Assembly (NCBI GenBank): GCA_019424965.1 | Contig: JAHYYL010000006.1 | Span: 1 to 64,000 of the forward strand | Length of the DNA: 64,000 nt | Direction of reading: 5' to 3' | From: Collinsella sp. | GTDB lineage: Bacteria; Actinomycetota; Coriobacteriia; Coriobacteriales; Coriobacteriaceae | Shown here: positions 15,632 to 23,526 of the stretch, piece by piece | Numbering within the stretch: position 1 is the stretch's first letter | How the letters are laid out: the number at the start of each line of letters is the position of its first letter | Translations under genes and position numbers: made by a program | Notes under the pieces: generated by a model | The model's input: the letters and a program-made list of their open reading frames with translations, nothing else | What the model was told of the DNA's origin: nothing | Database searches by the model: none

Positions 15632-17071
15632 ATGTCCGTTAACCCTGCTAGCGTCACTAACCCGCCCGCGCAGTTTCCCGAGGGCTTTGTCTTTGGCGGC
15701 GCCACTGCTGCCTACCAGGTAGAGGGCGAGACCCGCACTCACGGTAAGGGCAAGGTTGCCTGGGACGACTTCCTGGAGGCCCAGGGGCGCTTTTCCCCCG
15801 ATCCCGCTTCGGACTTCTACAACCAGTACCCCGTCGACCTGAAGCTGTGCGAGGAGTTCGGCATCAACGGCATTCGCCTCTCCATCGCCTGGAGCCGCAT
15901 CTTCCCCAACGGCACCGGTGAGATTAACCCCGAGGGCGTCCAGTTCTATCACGACCTTTTCGCCGAATGCCACAAGCACCATGTTGAGCCGTTTGTCACG
16001 CTGCATCACTTCGATACGCCGCTTCCCCTCTTTGAGAAGGGCGACTTCCTCAACCGCGAGACCATCGACGCCTTTGTGGACTTTGCCACCTTCTGCTTTA
16101 AGGAGTACGCCGACCAGGTGACCTACTGGTTCACCTTTAACGAGATTTGGGCCGACGCCTCCAACACCTACATCGAGGGTACCTTCCCCGGTGGCGTCAA
16201 GGCGCATCTGGCCGAGGCCTTCCAGTGCGAGCACAACATGATGCTCGCCCACGCCAAGGCCGTGCTGGCGTTCCACAACGGCGGCTTTAAGGGAAAGATC
16301 GGCGTTATCCAGTCGCTGGAGTTTAAGTATCCGCTCAACGAGAACGACCCCGCCGACATCAAGGCCGCCAACAACGAGCACGTGCTGCAGAACCAGTTCT
16401 TGCTCGACGCCACCTTCCGCGGCGACTACGCGCCCGACACCCTCGAGTGCGCCAACCGTCTGGCTGCCGTCTCGGGCGGCACCATCGAGATCCTGGACGA
16501 GGACCTCGAGATTATGCGCGAGGCCGCGCTCTACAACGACTACCTGGGCGTCAACAACTACCAGTGCCGCTTCTTGAAGGCTTACGACGGCGAAAACGAC
16601 CTGCACCACAACGGTACGGGTGAGAAGGGTACCGGCCGCTGGCGCGTCAAGGGTATTGGCGAGCACGTGAATAAGCCCGGCATCCCCACCACCGACTGGG
16701 ACTGGATCATCTATCCCGAGGGCCTGTTCGACCTGCTCGTCTACATCAAGCAGCGCTACCCCAACTACAAGCAGATCTTCATCACCGAAAACGGCATGGG
16801 TTACAAGGACCCCTACAAAGACGGCTTTGTGGACGATCAGCCGCGCATCGACTACATCGAGCAGCACCTGCGCTGGCTGCTCAAGGCCATGGAGGTGGGC
16901 GTCAACGTGGGCGGCTACTTCCTGTGGAGCCTGCAGGATCAGTTCTCCTGGACTAATGGCTACAACAAGCGCTATGGCTTCTTCTACGTTGACTTTGAGA
17001 CCCAGAAGCGCACGCCCAAGGCAAGCGCCTACTGGTACAAGCACGTAGCGCAGACCCGTCGTCTGGACTAG
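15632..17071 (+). CDS. lacG: 6-phospho-beta-galactosidase, GH1 (copy 1)
   Basis: A 479-residue glycoside hydrolase family 1 enzyme that hydrolyses lactose-6-phosphate to glucose and galactose-6-phosphate. Acid/base Glu171 lies in FTFNEIW and the nucleophile Glu386 in ITENGMGYKD; GFVFGGATAAYQVEG is the GH1 N-terminal signature. KRYGFFYVDFETQKR near the C-terminus is in the phosphate-binding region typical of 6-phospho enzymes. Its product feeds LacA/LacB. It forms an operon with lacE1 and ends at a strong terminator. A paralogue is at 20560-21981. Confidence 0.94.
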   Translation: MSVNPASVTNPPAQFPEGFVFGGATAAYQVEGETRTHGKGKVAWDDFLEAQGRFSPDPASDFYNQYPVDLKLCEEFGINGIRLSIAWSRIFPNGTGEINPEGVQFYHDLFAECHKHHVEPFVTLHHFDTPLPLFEKGDFLNRETIDAFVDFATFCFKEYADQVTYWFTFNEIWADASNTYIEGTFPGGVKAHLAEAFQCEHNMMLAHAKAVLAFHNGGFKGKIGVIQSLEFKYPLNENDPADIKAANNEHVLQNQFLLDATFRGDYAPDTLECANRLAAVSGGTIEILDEDLEIMREAALYNDYLGVNNYQCRFLKAYDGENDLHHNGTGEKGTGRWRVKGIGEHVNKPGIPTTDWDWIIYPEGLFDLLVYIKQRYPNYKQIFITENGMGYKDPYKDGFVDDQPRIDYIEQHLRWLLKAMEVGVNVGGYFLWSLQDQFSWTNGYNKRYGFFYVDFETQKRTPKASAYWYKHVAQTRRLD

Positions 17072-17115
17072 CGGCTTGCGGGGTTGTCTGCCCACATAAC
17101 CTGCCCCCATTTCTC

Positions 17116-17161
17116 AGCCGGGGGCGGCACGTCACACGGCACGCCGCCCCCGGCTTTTTTT
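17116..17161 (+). terminator. Terminator of lacE1G1
   Basis: AGCCGGGGGCGGC / GCCGCCCCCGGCT stem followed by seven T. Confidence 0.92.
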
Positions 17162-17183
17162 GGGCGGACCGTATCGCACGTTT

Positions 17184-17401
17184 GTCTCAATCTGTAACAT
17201 CTAGCCAAGTTTTTGGTCCCTAGCTGTTACAAATCGAGACAGACAGAACGCCCGAGCAGAAATATCTCAATCTGTAACATCTAGCTGGTTATTTCACCCT
17301 TAACTGTTACAGATCGAGACATATGGAATAGGCGGGGCCGAATTGTCTAAATCTGTAACACTAAAACCGATTTTGGACGTCTGATTGTTACAGATTGAGA
17401 T
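17184..17401. repeat. Array of three 57-bp palindromic units
   Basis: Units at 17184-17240, 17264-17320 and 17345-17401. Each has 16-bp arms (left GTCTCAATCTGTAACA or close variants, right its complement) around a variable 25-bp centre, with 23-24 bp spacers. Two further units follow lacG2 (22075-22211). The array fills nearly the whole gap between the ends of lacG1 and the LacI gene. Confidence 0.88.
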
Positions 17402-17418
17402 GAACGAGCCGAGCACGT

Positions 17419-18477
17419 CTACGCTCGCAGATCCCGCACGCTCGCACGCTCGACCAACACGCCCGAGACGAGCGTACGGCTTCTGGAGCTCGGGGCTTCC
17501 AGACCTGCGACGACCTCGTTAAGCGCACGGATGCCCAGCTCGCGGTGGCGAAACTTCACCGACGTCAGAATCGAGTTGGGAATCGTCTTGTAGAGCTCAT
17601 CGTCAAAGCCGATCACGGACACGTCGTCGGGTACGCTGAGCCCTTTGTCACGTAGAGCCATCATCACGCCGTTTGCCATGCAGTCGTTAGCGGCGAGGAC
17701 CGCCGTGCAATCGGGTTTATCGGCAAGCACAAGGCCCGCGGCATAGCCACTATCCGCATTCCAATCGCCTTGCAGAGGCTCGGGTGGCTCAATGCCACGC
17801 GCCTCGAGTGCCGCACGCCAACCTTTCATACGGCACTGGCTCGACAGCGACTCTTTTTTACCAGAAACGAAGTACACGTTCTTGTGACCGTGGTCCAAAA
17901 AGTACTCGCACGCCATGCGCGCGCCGCCCTCTTGATCGTCACTGACGGTGGAGCAGGTAGGATGTTCCATCGGTGTGATAATCACCGTCTTGAGGTCTTT
18001 CGGCGCCTCAAAGGTTTCAAAGTCATCGACCATCTGGCGCAGGTTGAAAATCATGCCGTCGACGGGAAGCTGCGACATCCTACGCGCCGCTTCGGCAAGG
18101 GTCATCTTCTCCCCCGCCCGCTTTTTGATCATCGTGAGCGCAAAGCCTCGCTCTTCGGCGGCATCGGCGATACCGTCAATCATGTCCACGGCGCCGCCCG
18201 ACAAGTGAAATAGCACCACACCGATGCACCCGTAACGGCCCAACTTGAGTGAACGCGCGGCAAAGTTCGCCCGGAACCCAAGCGCCTCCATGGTCGCATG
18301 GACCCTATCGCGCGTCGACTCGCGCACGCTATCGGGCTCGTTGATCACGCGCGACACCGTCTTGAGAGAAACACCCGCGGCAATCGCCACATCGTTCATC
18401 GAGACGTTTTTCTTGTCCATCGTTGCCACTACTTCTCCAGTCGGTTTTGCATCGCTTGTTTTTTTGTGTTCTAGCAT
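17419..18477 (-). CDS. LacI-family repressor, divergent from lacE2G2
   Basis: A 352-residue LacI/GalR regulator. HTH SMNDVAIAAGVSLKTVSRVI (about residues 26-45), hinge FAARSLKLGRYG and a sugar-binding core with VLAANDCMANG and VSVIGFDDE. ATG 18477 has a usable AGGT site; ATG 18420 gives a 333-residue protein nearer the length of its paralogues and is also possible. A 22-bp perfect palindrome in the gap to lacE2 is the probable operator. The inducer is unknown; a phosphosugar or lactose-derived sugar is a guess. Confidence 0.87.
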   Translation of the reverse strand: MLEHKKTSDAKPTGEVVATMDKKNVSMNDVAIAAGVSLKTVSRVINEPDSVRESTRDRVHATMEALGFRANFAARSLKLGRYGCIGVVLFHLSGGAVDMIDGIADAAEERGFALTMIKKRAGEKMTLAEAARRMSQLPVDGMIFNLRQMVDDFETFEAPKDLKTVIITPMEHPTCSTVSDDQEGGARMACEYFLDHGHKNVYFVSGKKESLSSQCRMKGWRAALEARGIEPPEPLQGDWNADSGYAAGLVLADKPDCTAVLAANDCMANGVMMALRDKGLSVPDDVSVIGFDDELYKTIPNSILTSVKFRHRELGIRALNEVVAGLEAPSSRSRTLVSGVLVERASVRDLRA

Positions 18478-18566
18478 ACACTACCTGCCCGACTGACAAA
18501 TCAGCCGTTTATCGGACGATATCGACCGTTCACCCGTAAATCCTTGTTGCTCTTCCAAAAATGTCT

Positions 18567-18603
18567 TACGTTGTCATTAACGAAATGACAACGTTGTCAT
18601 TTC
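18567..18603. promoter_or_regulatory. Operator-promoter of lacE2: perfect palindrome plus half site
   Basis: Positions 18582-18603 form a perfect 22-bp palindrome whose core is AATGACAACGTTGTCATT; an additional half site TACGTTGTCATT lies just upstream (18568-18579). TTGTCA (18594-18599) and TAATCA (18617-18622), 17 bp apart, can serve as -35 and -10, so a bound repressor would block RNA polymerase. Confidence 0.7.
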
Positions 18604-18705
18604 GCAATGCCTTCCTTAATCAGGAAGGTTTCCGGGCAGTCCTGACCATCCATCGACGACCAGTTCCATCCACATGCATCGCGCATCAAGTAGCAAAGGA
18701 GCTCT

Positions 18706-20484
18706 ATGGACGCCATCGTAAAGATGCTCGAAAAGCATCAACCGTTCTTTGAGAAGATCTCGAGGAACGTCTACCTCCAGGCCATTAAGGACGGATTCCT
18801 TGGGTGTATGCCCATCGTCCTCACCTCTTCGATCTTCCTGCTCATTGCCACGCTTCCCGGCGTAGTCGGCGTCACGCTGCCCCAGCCGCTCATCGACTGG
18901 TGCAACAAGCTGTACAACTTCACCATGGGTGTTATGGGCATCATGGTTGCCGGCACCACTGCCAAGAACTTTACGGCTTCCATGAACCGTCGCATGCCCG
19001 CCGGCAAAGTGCTCAACGACGGCTCCACCATGGTGGCCGCCCAGTGCAGCATGCTTTTGCTCGCCGTTACGCAGTTCACCACCAAGCTCAACGGCTCCGA
19101 ACTTTCGGTCTTCGATTGCACCAGCATGGGCACGCGTGGTCTGTTCTCGGCCTATATCGCCGCGTTCATTACCGTGTGGGTCTATAAGTTCTGTGTCTCG
19201 CGCGATCTGACCATTAAGCTGCCCAAGGAGGTCCCGGGCGCCATCGCTCAGAACTTCCGCGACATTATCCCCTTTGGCGGAGCCGTCATCATCTGCGGCA
19301 TCATCGATGTCGTCGTGCGCAACATCATGGGCGTTCCGTTCTCCGAGCTGCTTATCAAACTGCTCTCCCCGCTCTTTACCGCTGCAGAAACCTATCCTGG
19401 CCTTATCCTTATCCAGGCAGCCACCGCGTTCTTCTGGTTCATCGGAGTCCACGGCCCCTCGATCGTCCAGCCGGGCATCGACCCCATCCGTCTTGCCAAC
19501 CAGGCCGAGAATCTGCAGGTTCTGCTGGCAGGCGGCCACCCCGCCCACTCCCTCACCTTTAACATGTCGCTCGTGGGTGAGTTCGGCGGCACCGGCGCCA
19601 CGTTCATCGTGCCGCTTCTGCTGATTCTCTTCATGAAGTCCAAGCAGCTCAAAGCCGTCGGTAAGGCCTCGATTGTTCCTGTTGCCTTCGCCGTCAACGA
19701 ACCGCTGCTCTTTGGCGCGCCGATGATCCTTAACCCCTACATGCTCATACCCTTTGTTGCCGCCGGCTGCGTCAACGTAAGTGTTGCCAAGTTCTTTATC
19801 GATAACGTGGGCATGAACGGCTTCTCCTTCGTGGTGCCTTGGGCCACCCCCGCCCCCATCGGCATCTTCATCACCACGAACTTCCAGCTTATCGCCCTGG
19901 TATTTGTCGCGATCATCATCTTGCTGGACGCCATCATCTACCTGCCGTTCTTGAAGGCATACGATAAGCTGCTCTGCGACCAGGAGGCCGAGCGCGCCGC
20001 CGAGCTGGGTCTCGAGTCCGATGGTGCCGCTTCCATCGCCGCCAGCAACCCTGCGCCTGTCATCGAGCAGACCGCCGCTGCCGTCGAGCCGACCGCCGCT
20101 GTCGCCGACAGCAAGCCTGTTGCCGACCAGCCCGAGCCCGCCGCCGACGCATCCGCTAAGAAGGATGTCGATGGCCTGAAGGTCCTCGTCCTGTGCGCCG
20201 GCGCCGGCACCTCTGCCATGCTTGCCAACGCCATCAAGGAAGGTGCTGCGCAGACCGGAGAGAACATCGCTTCCTCCGCAGGCGCCTATGGCCAGCACAC
20301 TGCCATCATGGATCAGTACGACGTTATCGTGCTTGCCCCGCAGGTCCGTAGCTACTACAACGACATGAAGGCCGACACCGATCGCCTGGGCATTAAGCTG
20401 CTCGCTCCGCGCGGCAAGGAATATATCGACCTCACCCGCGACCCCGCCGGCGCCATCAAGTGGCTCCGCGAGAACCTCGACTAG
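18706..20484 (+). CDS. lacE: PTS lactose-type EIICB component (copy 2)
   Basis: A 592-residue paralogue of the permease at 13796. EIIC occupies residues 1-425 with FIGVHGPSIVQP and FAVNEPLLFGAP; a Glu/Ala/Pro-rich linker (about 430-485) leads to the EIIB domain with phosphorylated Cys497 in VLVLCAGAGTS. AAAGGAGCTCT precedes the start. It has no EIIA of its own and presumably uses LacF. It lies 75 bp upstream of lacG2. Sequence drift from copy 1 is large enough that the two may differ in substrate, for example lactose versus another beta-galactoside. Confidence 0.92.
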   Translation: MDAIVKMLEKHQPFFEKISRNVYLQAIKDGFLGCMPIVLTSSIFLLIATLPGVVGVTLPQPLIDWCNKLYNFTMGVMGIMVAGTTAKNFTASMNRRMPAGKVLNDGSTMVAAQCSMLLLAVTQFTTKLNGSELSVFDCTSMGTRGLFSAYIAAFITVWVYKFCVSRDLTIKLPKEVPGAIAQNFRDIIPFGGAVIICGIIDVVVRNIMGVPFSELLIKLLSPLFTAAETYPGLILIQAATAFFWFIGVHGPSIVQPGIDPIRLANQAENLQVLLAGGHPAHSLTFNMSLVGEFGGTGATFIVPLLLILFMKSKQLKAVGKASIVPVAFAVNEPLLFGAPMILNPYMLIPFVAAGCVNVSVAKFFIDNVGMNGFSFVVPWATPAPIGIFITTNFQLIALVFVAIIILLDAIIYLPFLKAYDKLLCDQEAERAAELGLESDGAASIAASNPAPVIEQTAAAVEPTAAVADSKPVADQPEPAADASAKKDVDGLKVLVLCAGAGTSAMLANAIKEGAAQTGENIASSAGAYGQHTAIMDQYDVIVLAPQVRSYYNDMKADTDRLGIKLLAPRGKEYIDLTRDPAGAIKWLRENLD

Positions 20485-20559
20485 TTCCTCCCTCTGTTGG
20501 TGCTCGGATCCCCAGTTCGGGCACCTCTCCCTATTCGTATCCCACAGAAAGGATGACTC

Positions 20560-21981
20560 ATGACCAACCCCATGCAGTTCCCCGACGGTTTTGTGTTTGG
20601 CGGCGCCACCGCCGCTTACCAAGTTGAGGGCGAGACCCGCACGCACGGCAAGGGCAAAGTGCCCTGGGACGATTTCCTGGCAGCTCAGGGTCGCTTCTCC
20701 CCCGACCCCGCAAGCGATTTCTACAATAAGTATCCAGTCGATATCGACCTGTGCCAGCGCTTCGGCATTAACGGCATTCGTGTCTCCATCGCTTGGAGCC
20801 GTATCTTCCCCAACGGCACCGGCGAGATTAACCCCGAGGGCGTCGCTTTCTATCACGAGCTTTTCGCCACCTGCAACAATGCCGGCGTTATTCCCTATGT
20901 CACGCTCGATCACTTTGATACGCCCGAAGCCTTTTACCAGAACGGCGGCGAGGGCTTCTTGACGCGCACGACGATCGACGCCTTTGTCGAGTACGCCAAG
21001 TTCTGCTTTGCCGAGTTCACCGAGGTCAAGCACTGGTTTACCTTTAACGAGATCCCTGCAACTGCCGAGGGCAGCTTTATCGTTGGCAACTGGCCGCACG
21101 GCGAGAAGTATCGCCTGGACAAGGCCTTCCAGCTCATGCACAACATGATGGTGGCCCATGCCAAGGCTGTCGTCGCCTTCCATGAGGGCGGCTTTGAGGG
21201 CGAGATCGGCATTGTCCAGAACCTGGAGCCCAAGTATCCCCTCGACCCCAACAGCGCCGCCGACTGCGAGGCAGCTCGCATGGCCGACGTCATCAACAAC
21301 CGCTGGGTGCTCGACGCCACCTTCCGCGGCCACTATGCAGCCGACACCATGGAGACTGCGACCAAGCTGGCCCATATCGCCGGCGGCGAGCTCGACGTCC
21401 GCGACGAGGACATCGCCGCGCTGACCGCCGCGCTCCCCTATAACGATTGCCTGGGCGTCAACACCTACAAGTGCCAGTTCCTGCGTGCCGCCGAAGGCGA
21501 AAACGACATCAACCACAATGGCACCGGCGACAAGGGCTCCTCGCGCTGGTTCCTCAAGGGCGTTGGCGAGGCATGCGTGCGCGAAGGCGTACCCACCACC
21601 GATTGGGACTGGATCATCTATCCCGAGGGCCTGTACGACCTGCTGCTGCGTATTAAGAACGATTACCCCAACTACAAGAAGATCTACATCACCGAGAACG
21701 GCATGGGCTATAAGGACGACTTCGAGGACGGCTTTATCGACGACGCCCCTCGCATCGACTACATGCGTCAGCATCTCGCATGGGTCCTCAAGGCAATCGA
21801 CGGCGGCGTAAACGTCGACGGTTACTTTGTGTGGTCGCTGCAGGACCAGTTCTCCTGGACCAACGGCTACAACAAGCGCTACGGCCTGTTCTACATCGAC
21901 TTTGAGACCCAGAAGCGCTATCCCAAGGCAAGCGCGTACTGGTACAAGAACGTCGCGGAGACCGGCCTGCTCATGGCCTAG
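20560..21981 (+). CDS. lacG: 6-phospho-beta-galactosidase, GH1 (copy 2)
   Basis: A 473-residue GH1 enzyme, paralogue of 15632-17071. Acid/base Glu164 in FTFNEIPAT, nucleophile Glu379 in ITENGMGYKDD, N-terminal GFVFGGATAAYQVEG and C-terminal KRYGLFYIDFETQKR. AGAAAGGATG precedes the start. The differences between copies cluster in loop regions such as the segment after the acid/base residue (EIPATAEGSF here, EIWADASNTY in copy 1), which could alter aglycone preference. It ends at a terminator and then a second array of 57-bp palindromes. Confidence 0.93.
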   Translation: MTNPMQFPDGFVFGGATAAYQVEGETRTHGKGKVPWDDFLAAQGRFSPDPASDFYNKYPVDIDLCQRFGINGIRVSIAWSRIFPNGTGEINPEGVAFYHELFATCNNAGVIPYVTLDHFDTPEAFYQNGGEGFLTRTTIDAFVEYAKFCFAEFTEVKHWFTFNEIPATAEGSFIVGNWPHGEKYRLDKAFQLMHNMMVAHAKAVVAFHEGGFEGEIGIVQNLEPKYPLDPNSAADCEAARMADVINNRWVLDATFRGHYAADTMETATKLAHIAGGELDVRDEDIAALTAALPYNDCLGVNTYKCQFLRAAEGENDINHNGTGDKGSSRWFLKGVGEACVREGVPTTDWDWIIYPEGLYDLLLRIKNDYPNYKKIYITENGMGYKDDFEDGFIDDAPRIDYMRQHLAWVLKAIDGGVNVDGYFVWSLQDQFSWTNGYNKRYGLFYIDFETQKRYPKASAYWYKNVAETGLLMA

Positions 21982-22003
21982 TTTCCGCCACATACCCCCT
22001 GTC

Positions 22004-22050
22004 GGCCGCATGAGAATCCCTCCACGGGTTCGCATGCGGCCTTTTTGTTT
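22004..22050 (+). terminator. Terminator of lacE2G2
   Basis: GGCCGCATG (22004-22012) pairs with CATGCGGCC (22033-22041), followed by TTTTTGTTT. Confidence 0.85.
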
Positions 22051-22074
22051 TTGGTGGGCCCGAGCAGGCCGTTC

Positions 22075-22211
22075 GTCTCAATCTGTAACATCTAGCAGGG
22101 ATTTTCGGCCCTAGTTGTTACAAATCGAGACAAACAGAACGCCCGAGCAGAAATATCTAAATCTGTAACACGTAGCCCACTTTCGACCGTCTACCTGTTA
22201 CAGATCAAGAC
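22075..22211. repeat. Array of two 57-bp palindromic units
   Basis: Units 22075-22131 and 22155-22211, same arms and length as those at 17184-17401. The 23-bp spacer between the units is nearly identical to that between the first two units of the other array (both contain ACAGAACGCCCGAGCAGAAA). Confidence 0.88.
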
Positions 22212-22288
22212 AATAAGATAGTCGAATCCGAACTTTCCAAGCAGTTATGAAGCACGGTTTCTAGTTTTCAGTATCACGAACATACTTT

Positions 22289-22306
22289 CGGTATCATTTG
22301 ATACCG
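22289..22306. promoter_or_regulatory. GTATCA palindrome upstream of a small frame
   Basis: CGGTATCATTTGATACCG, with 8-bp arms, plus another TGATACCG at 22311-22318 and GTATCA at 22271. It resembles an operator for a small regulator, but none is recognised nearby. Confidence 0.4.
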
Positions 22307-22308
22307 AT

Positions 22309-22473
22309 ATGATACCGAAAACATATTCGGTCCCGCTGGAGGACTTCGTACGCTACCCAACCAAGTTGCAGGTTCACGAACTCCGTCGATCTTCCGAGCG
22401 CCCACGAATTCCTATTTGCGCGTCAAATCGCATCTCGTTGACACGTAAAATGACGCGCAAAATGGCGTTTTAA
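22309..22473 (+). CDS. Possible small protein or gene remnant (54 aa)
   Basis: A 54-codon frame starting MIPKTYSVPLEDFVRYPTK and ending TRKMTRKMAF. The first 25 residues look protein-like; the remainder is basic and low in complexity. There is no good ribosome site, but the GTATCA palindromes immediately upstream look like an autoregulated promoter. It could be the head of a decayed antitoxin-like gene or chance. Not assigned to any family. Confidence 0.25.
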   Translation: MIPKTYSVPLEDFVRYPTKLQVHELRRSSERPRIPICASNRISLTRKMTRKMAF

Positions 22474-22555
22474 CTTTTATGTGTCATTCTGCACGTCAAA
22501 TTGAAGCGATAATCCCCGCGTCGGCAGAGGGCAGAAGTATCGCCTGCAGCGCTAG

Positions 22556-23320
22556 CTAGCAAATGACCTGCGTGTATTCCTCGATGGCGGCGCGATCCTC
22601 GGCGGCAATACCCGGCTCGCACACCACGGCGTCCAAATTGTCCAGGCGGCAGAAGGTGTAGAAGTCGCGCTTGCCGATCTTGCTGGAGTCGGCGATCAGA
22701 TAGCGCGAGTCGGCCTTGCTAAAGGCGAGCTGCTGGATACGGCCCTCGTCCATGTTGGACGTAGATACGTCGCCATCCAGAATGCCGTTGGCGCCGATAA
22801 ACGCCGCGTCGATGCCCAACGCACGCAGGGTATCCTCGGCCGTTGGCCCCACAAAAGCGGCGGTGCGGCGACGGTACATACCGCCCACGAGGCACAGGTC
22901 GCAGTCTTCGCGCGACTCGAGCAGGTTAAACACCGAAAGCGAGTTGGTCACAATGCGCAGGCGACACGCCGGCAGCATCGAGGCCATCTGTTCCACCGTA
23001 GTGCCCGTACCCAAAAAGATGGTCGAGCCCTCCTCGATAAGCTCCACAGCACGGCGCGCAATCTGCAGCTTTTCCTCGGCATGCTTAGTGCGCTTTTCGC
23101 TGTGCGAATACTCATGGCGCAACATAGCATGGGGACGCCCCTGTGCGCTACGGGCGCCACCGTGCACGCGCTCGATCTCGCCCAGGCTCGCAAGTTCTTC
23201 GAGGTCGCGGCGAATCGTCATATCCGAAACGCCCAGCGCATCCGAAATCTCCTTGACCGAGACCGTGCCCTGCTCTTCGAGCAGCTGACGAACCTTATCC
23301 TGTCGCTCTGCTTTAATCAC
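22556..23320 (-). CDS. DeoR-family transcriptional regulator (LacR-like)
   Basis: A 254-residue DeoR/GlpR-type repressor, the length of lactococcal LacR. N-terminal HTH VKEISDALGVSDMTIRRDL (about 22-40) with wing IERVHGGAR; C-terminal sensor with LGTGTTVEQM and CDLCLVGGMYRR. The start is GTG at 23320, with GAGGA in front. It is divergent from galM. A motif in its own promoter (CATTCAAACAGTAACG, 23352-) is shared with the lacA and lacF promoters, so it, or the DeoR protein at 1238, is the likely regulator of the tagatose pathway genes. Confidence 0.87.
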   Translation of the reverse strand: MIKAERQDKVRQLLEEQGTVSVKEISDALGVSDMTIRRDLEELASLGEIERVHGGARSAQGRPHAMLRHEYSHSEKRTKHAEEKLQIARRAVELIEEGSTIFLGTGTTVEQMASMLPACRLRIVTNSLSVFNLLESREDCDLCLVGGMYRRRTAAFVGPTAEDTLRALGIDAAFIGANGILDGDVSTSNMDEGRIQQLAFSKADSRYLIADSSKIGKRDFYTFCRLDNLDAVVCEPGIAAEDRAAIEEYTQVIC

Positions 23321-23351
23321 GATGAATCCTCGCCGTTCTTTGCGCGCATAT

Positions 23352-23372
23352 CATTCAAACAGTAACGAACAA
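23352..23372 (-). promoter_or_regulatory. Putative DeoR/LacR operator upstream of the DeoR gene
   Basis: CATTCAAACAGTAACG continuing AACAA; matches 10209-10223 at 14 of 15 positions and 12302-12322 at 18 of 21. Confidence 0.55.
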
Positions 23373-23526
23373 ATTGTATCAGACTCGTGCGCGTCAAAAA
23401 TGAACACCCGCACAGCTCCAATCATCACTTTTTTGAGAAAAATACCCCCTGCTTTAGTGGGGTGTAGTGATAATCTCGCCTGTTCGCGCTACAGTTTGTC
23501 CGAAATACCTCGATGTTAGGAACCAA

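Noticed and set aside
17184..17401. CRISPR array
   Set aside because: The repeated units are themselves palindromes of 57 bp with variable centres, only three copies, spacers partly identical between arrays, and no cas genes.
18616..22035. An 1139-codon open frame on the minus strand across lacE2 and lacG2
   Set aside because: It lies opposite two well-supported genes and its translation is Gly/Val/Asp/Leu/His-rich without domain motifs. It arises from the strong third-position GC bias of the real genes.
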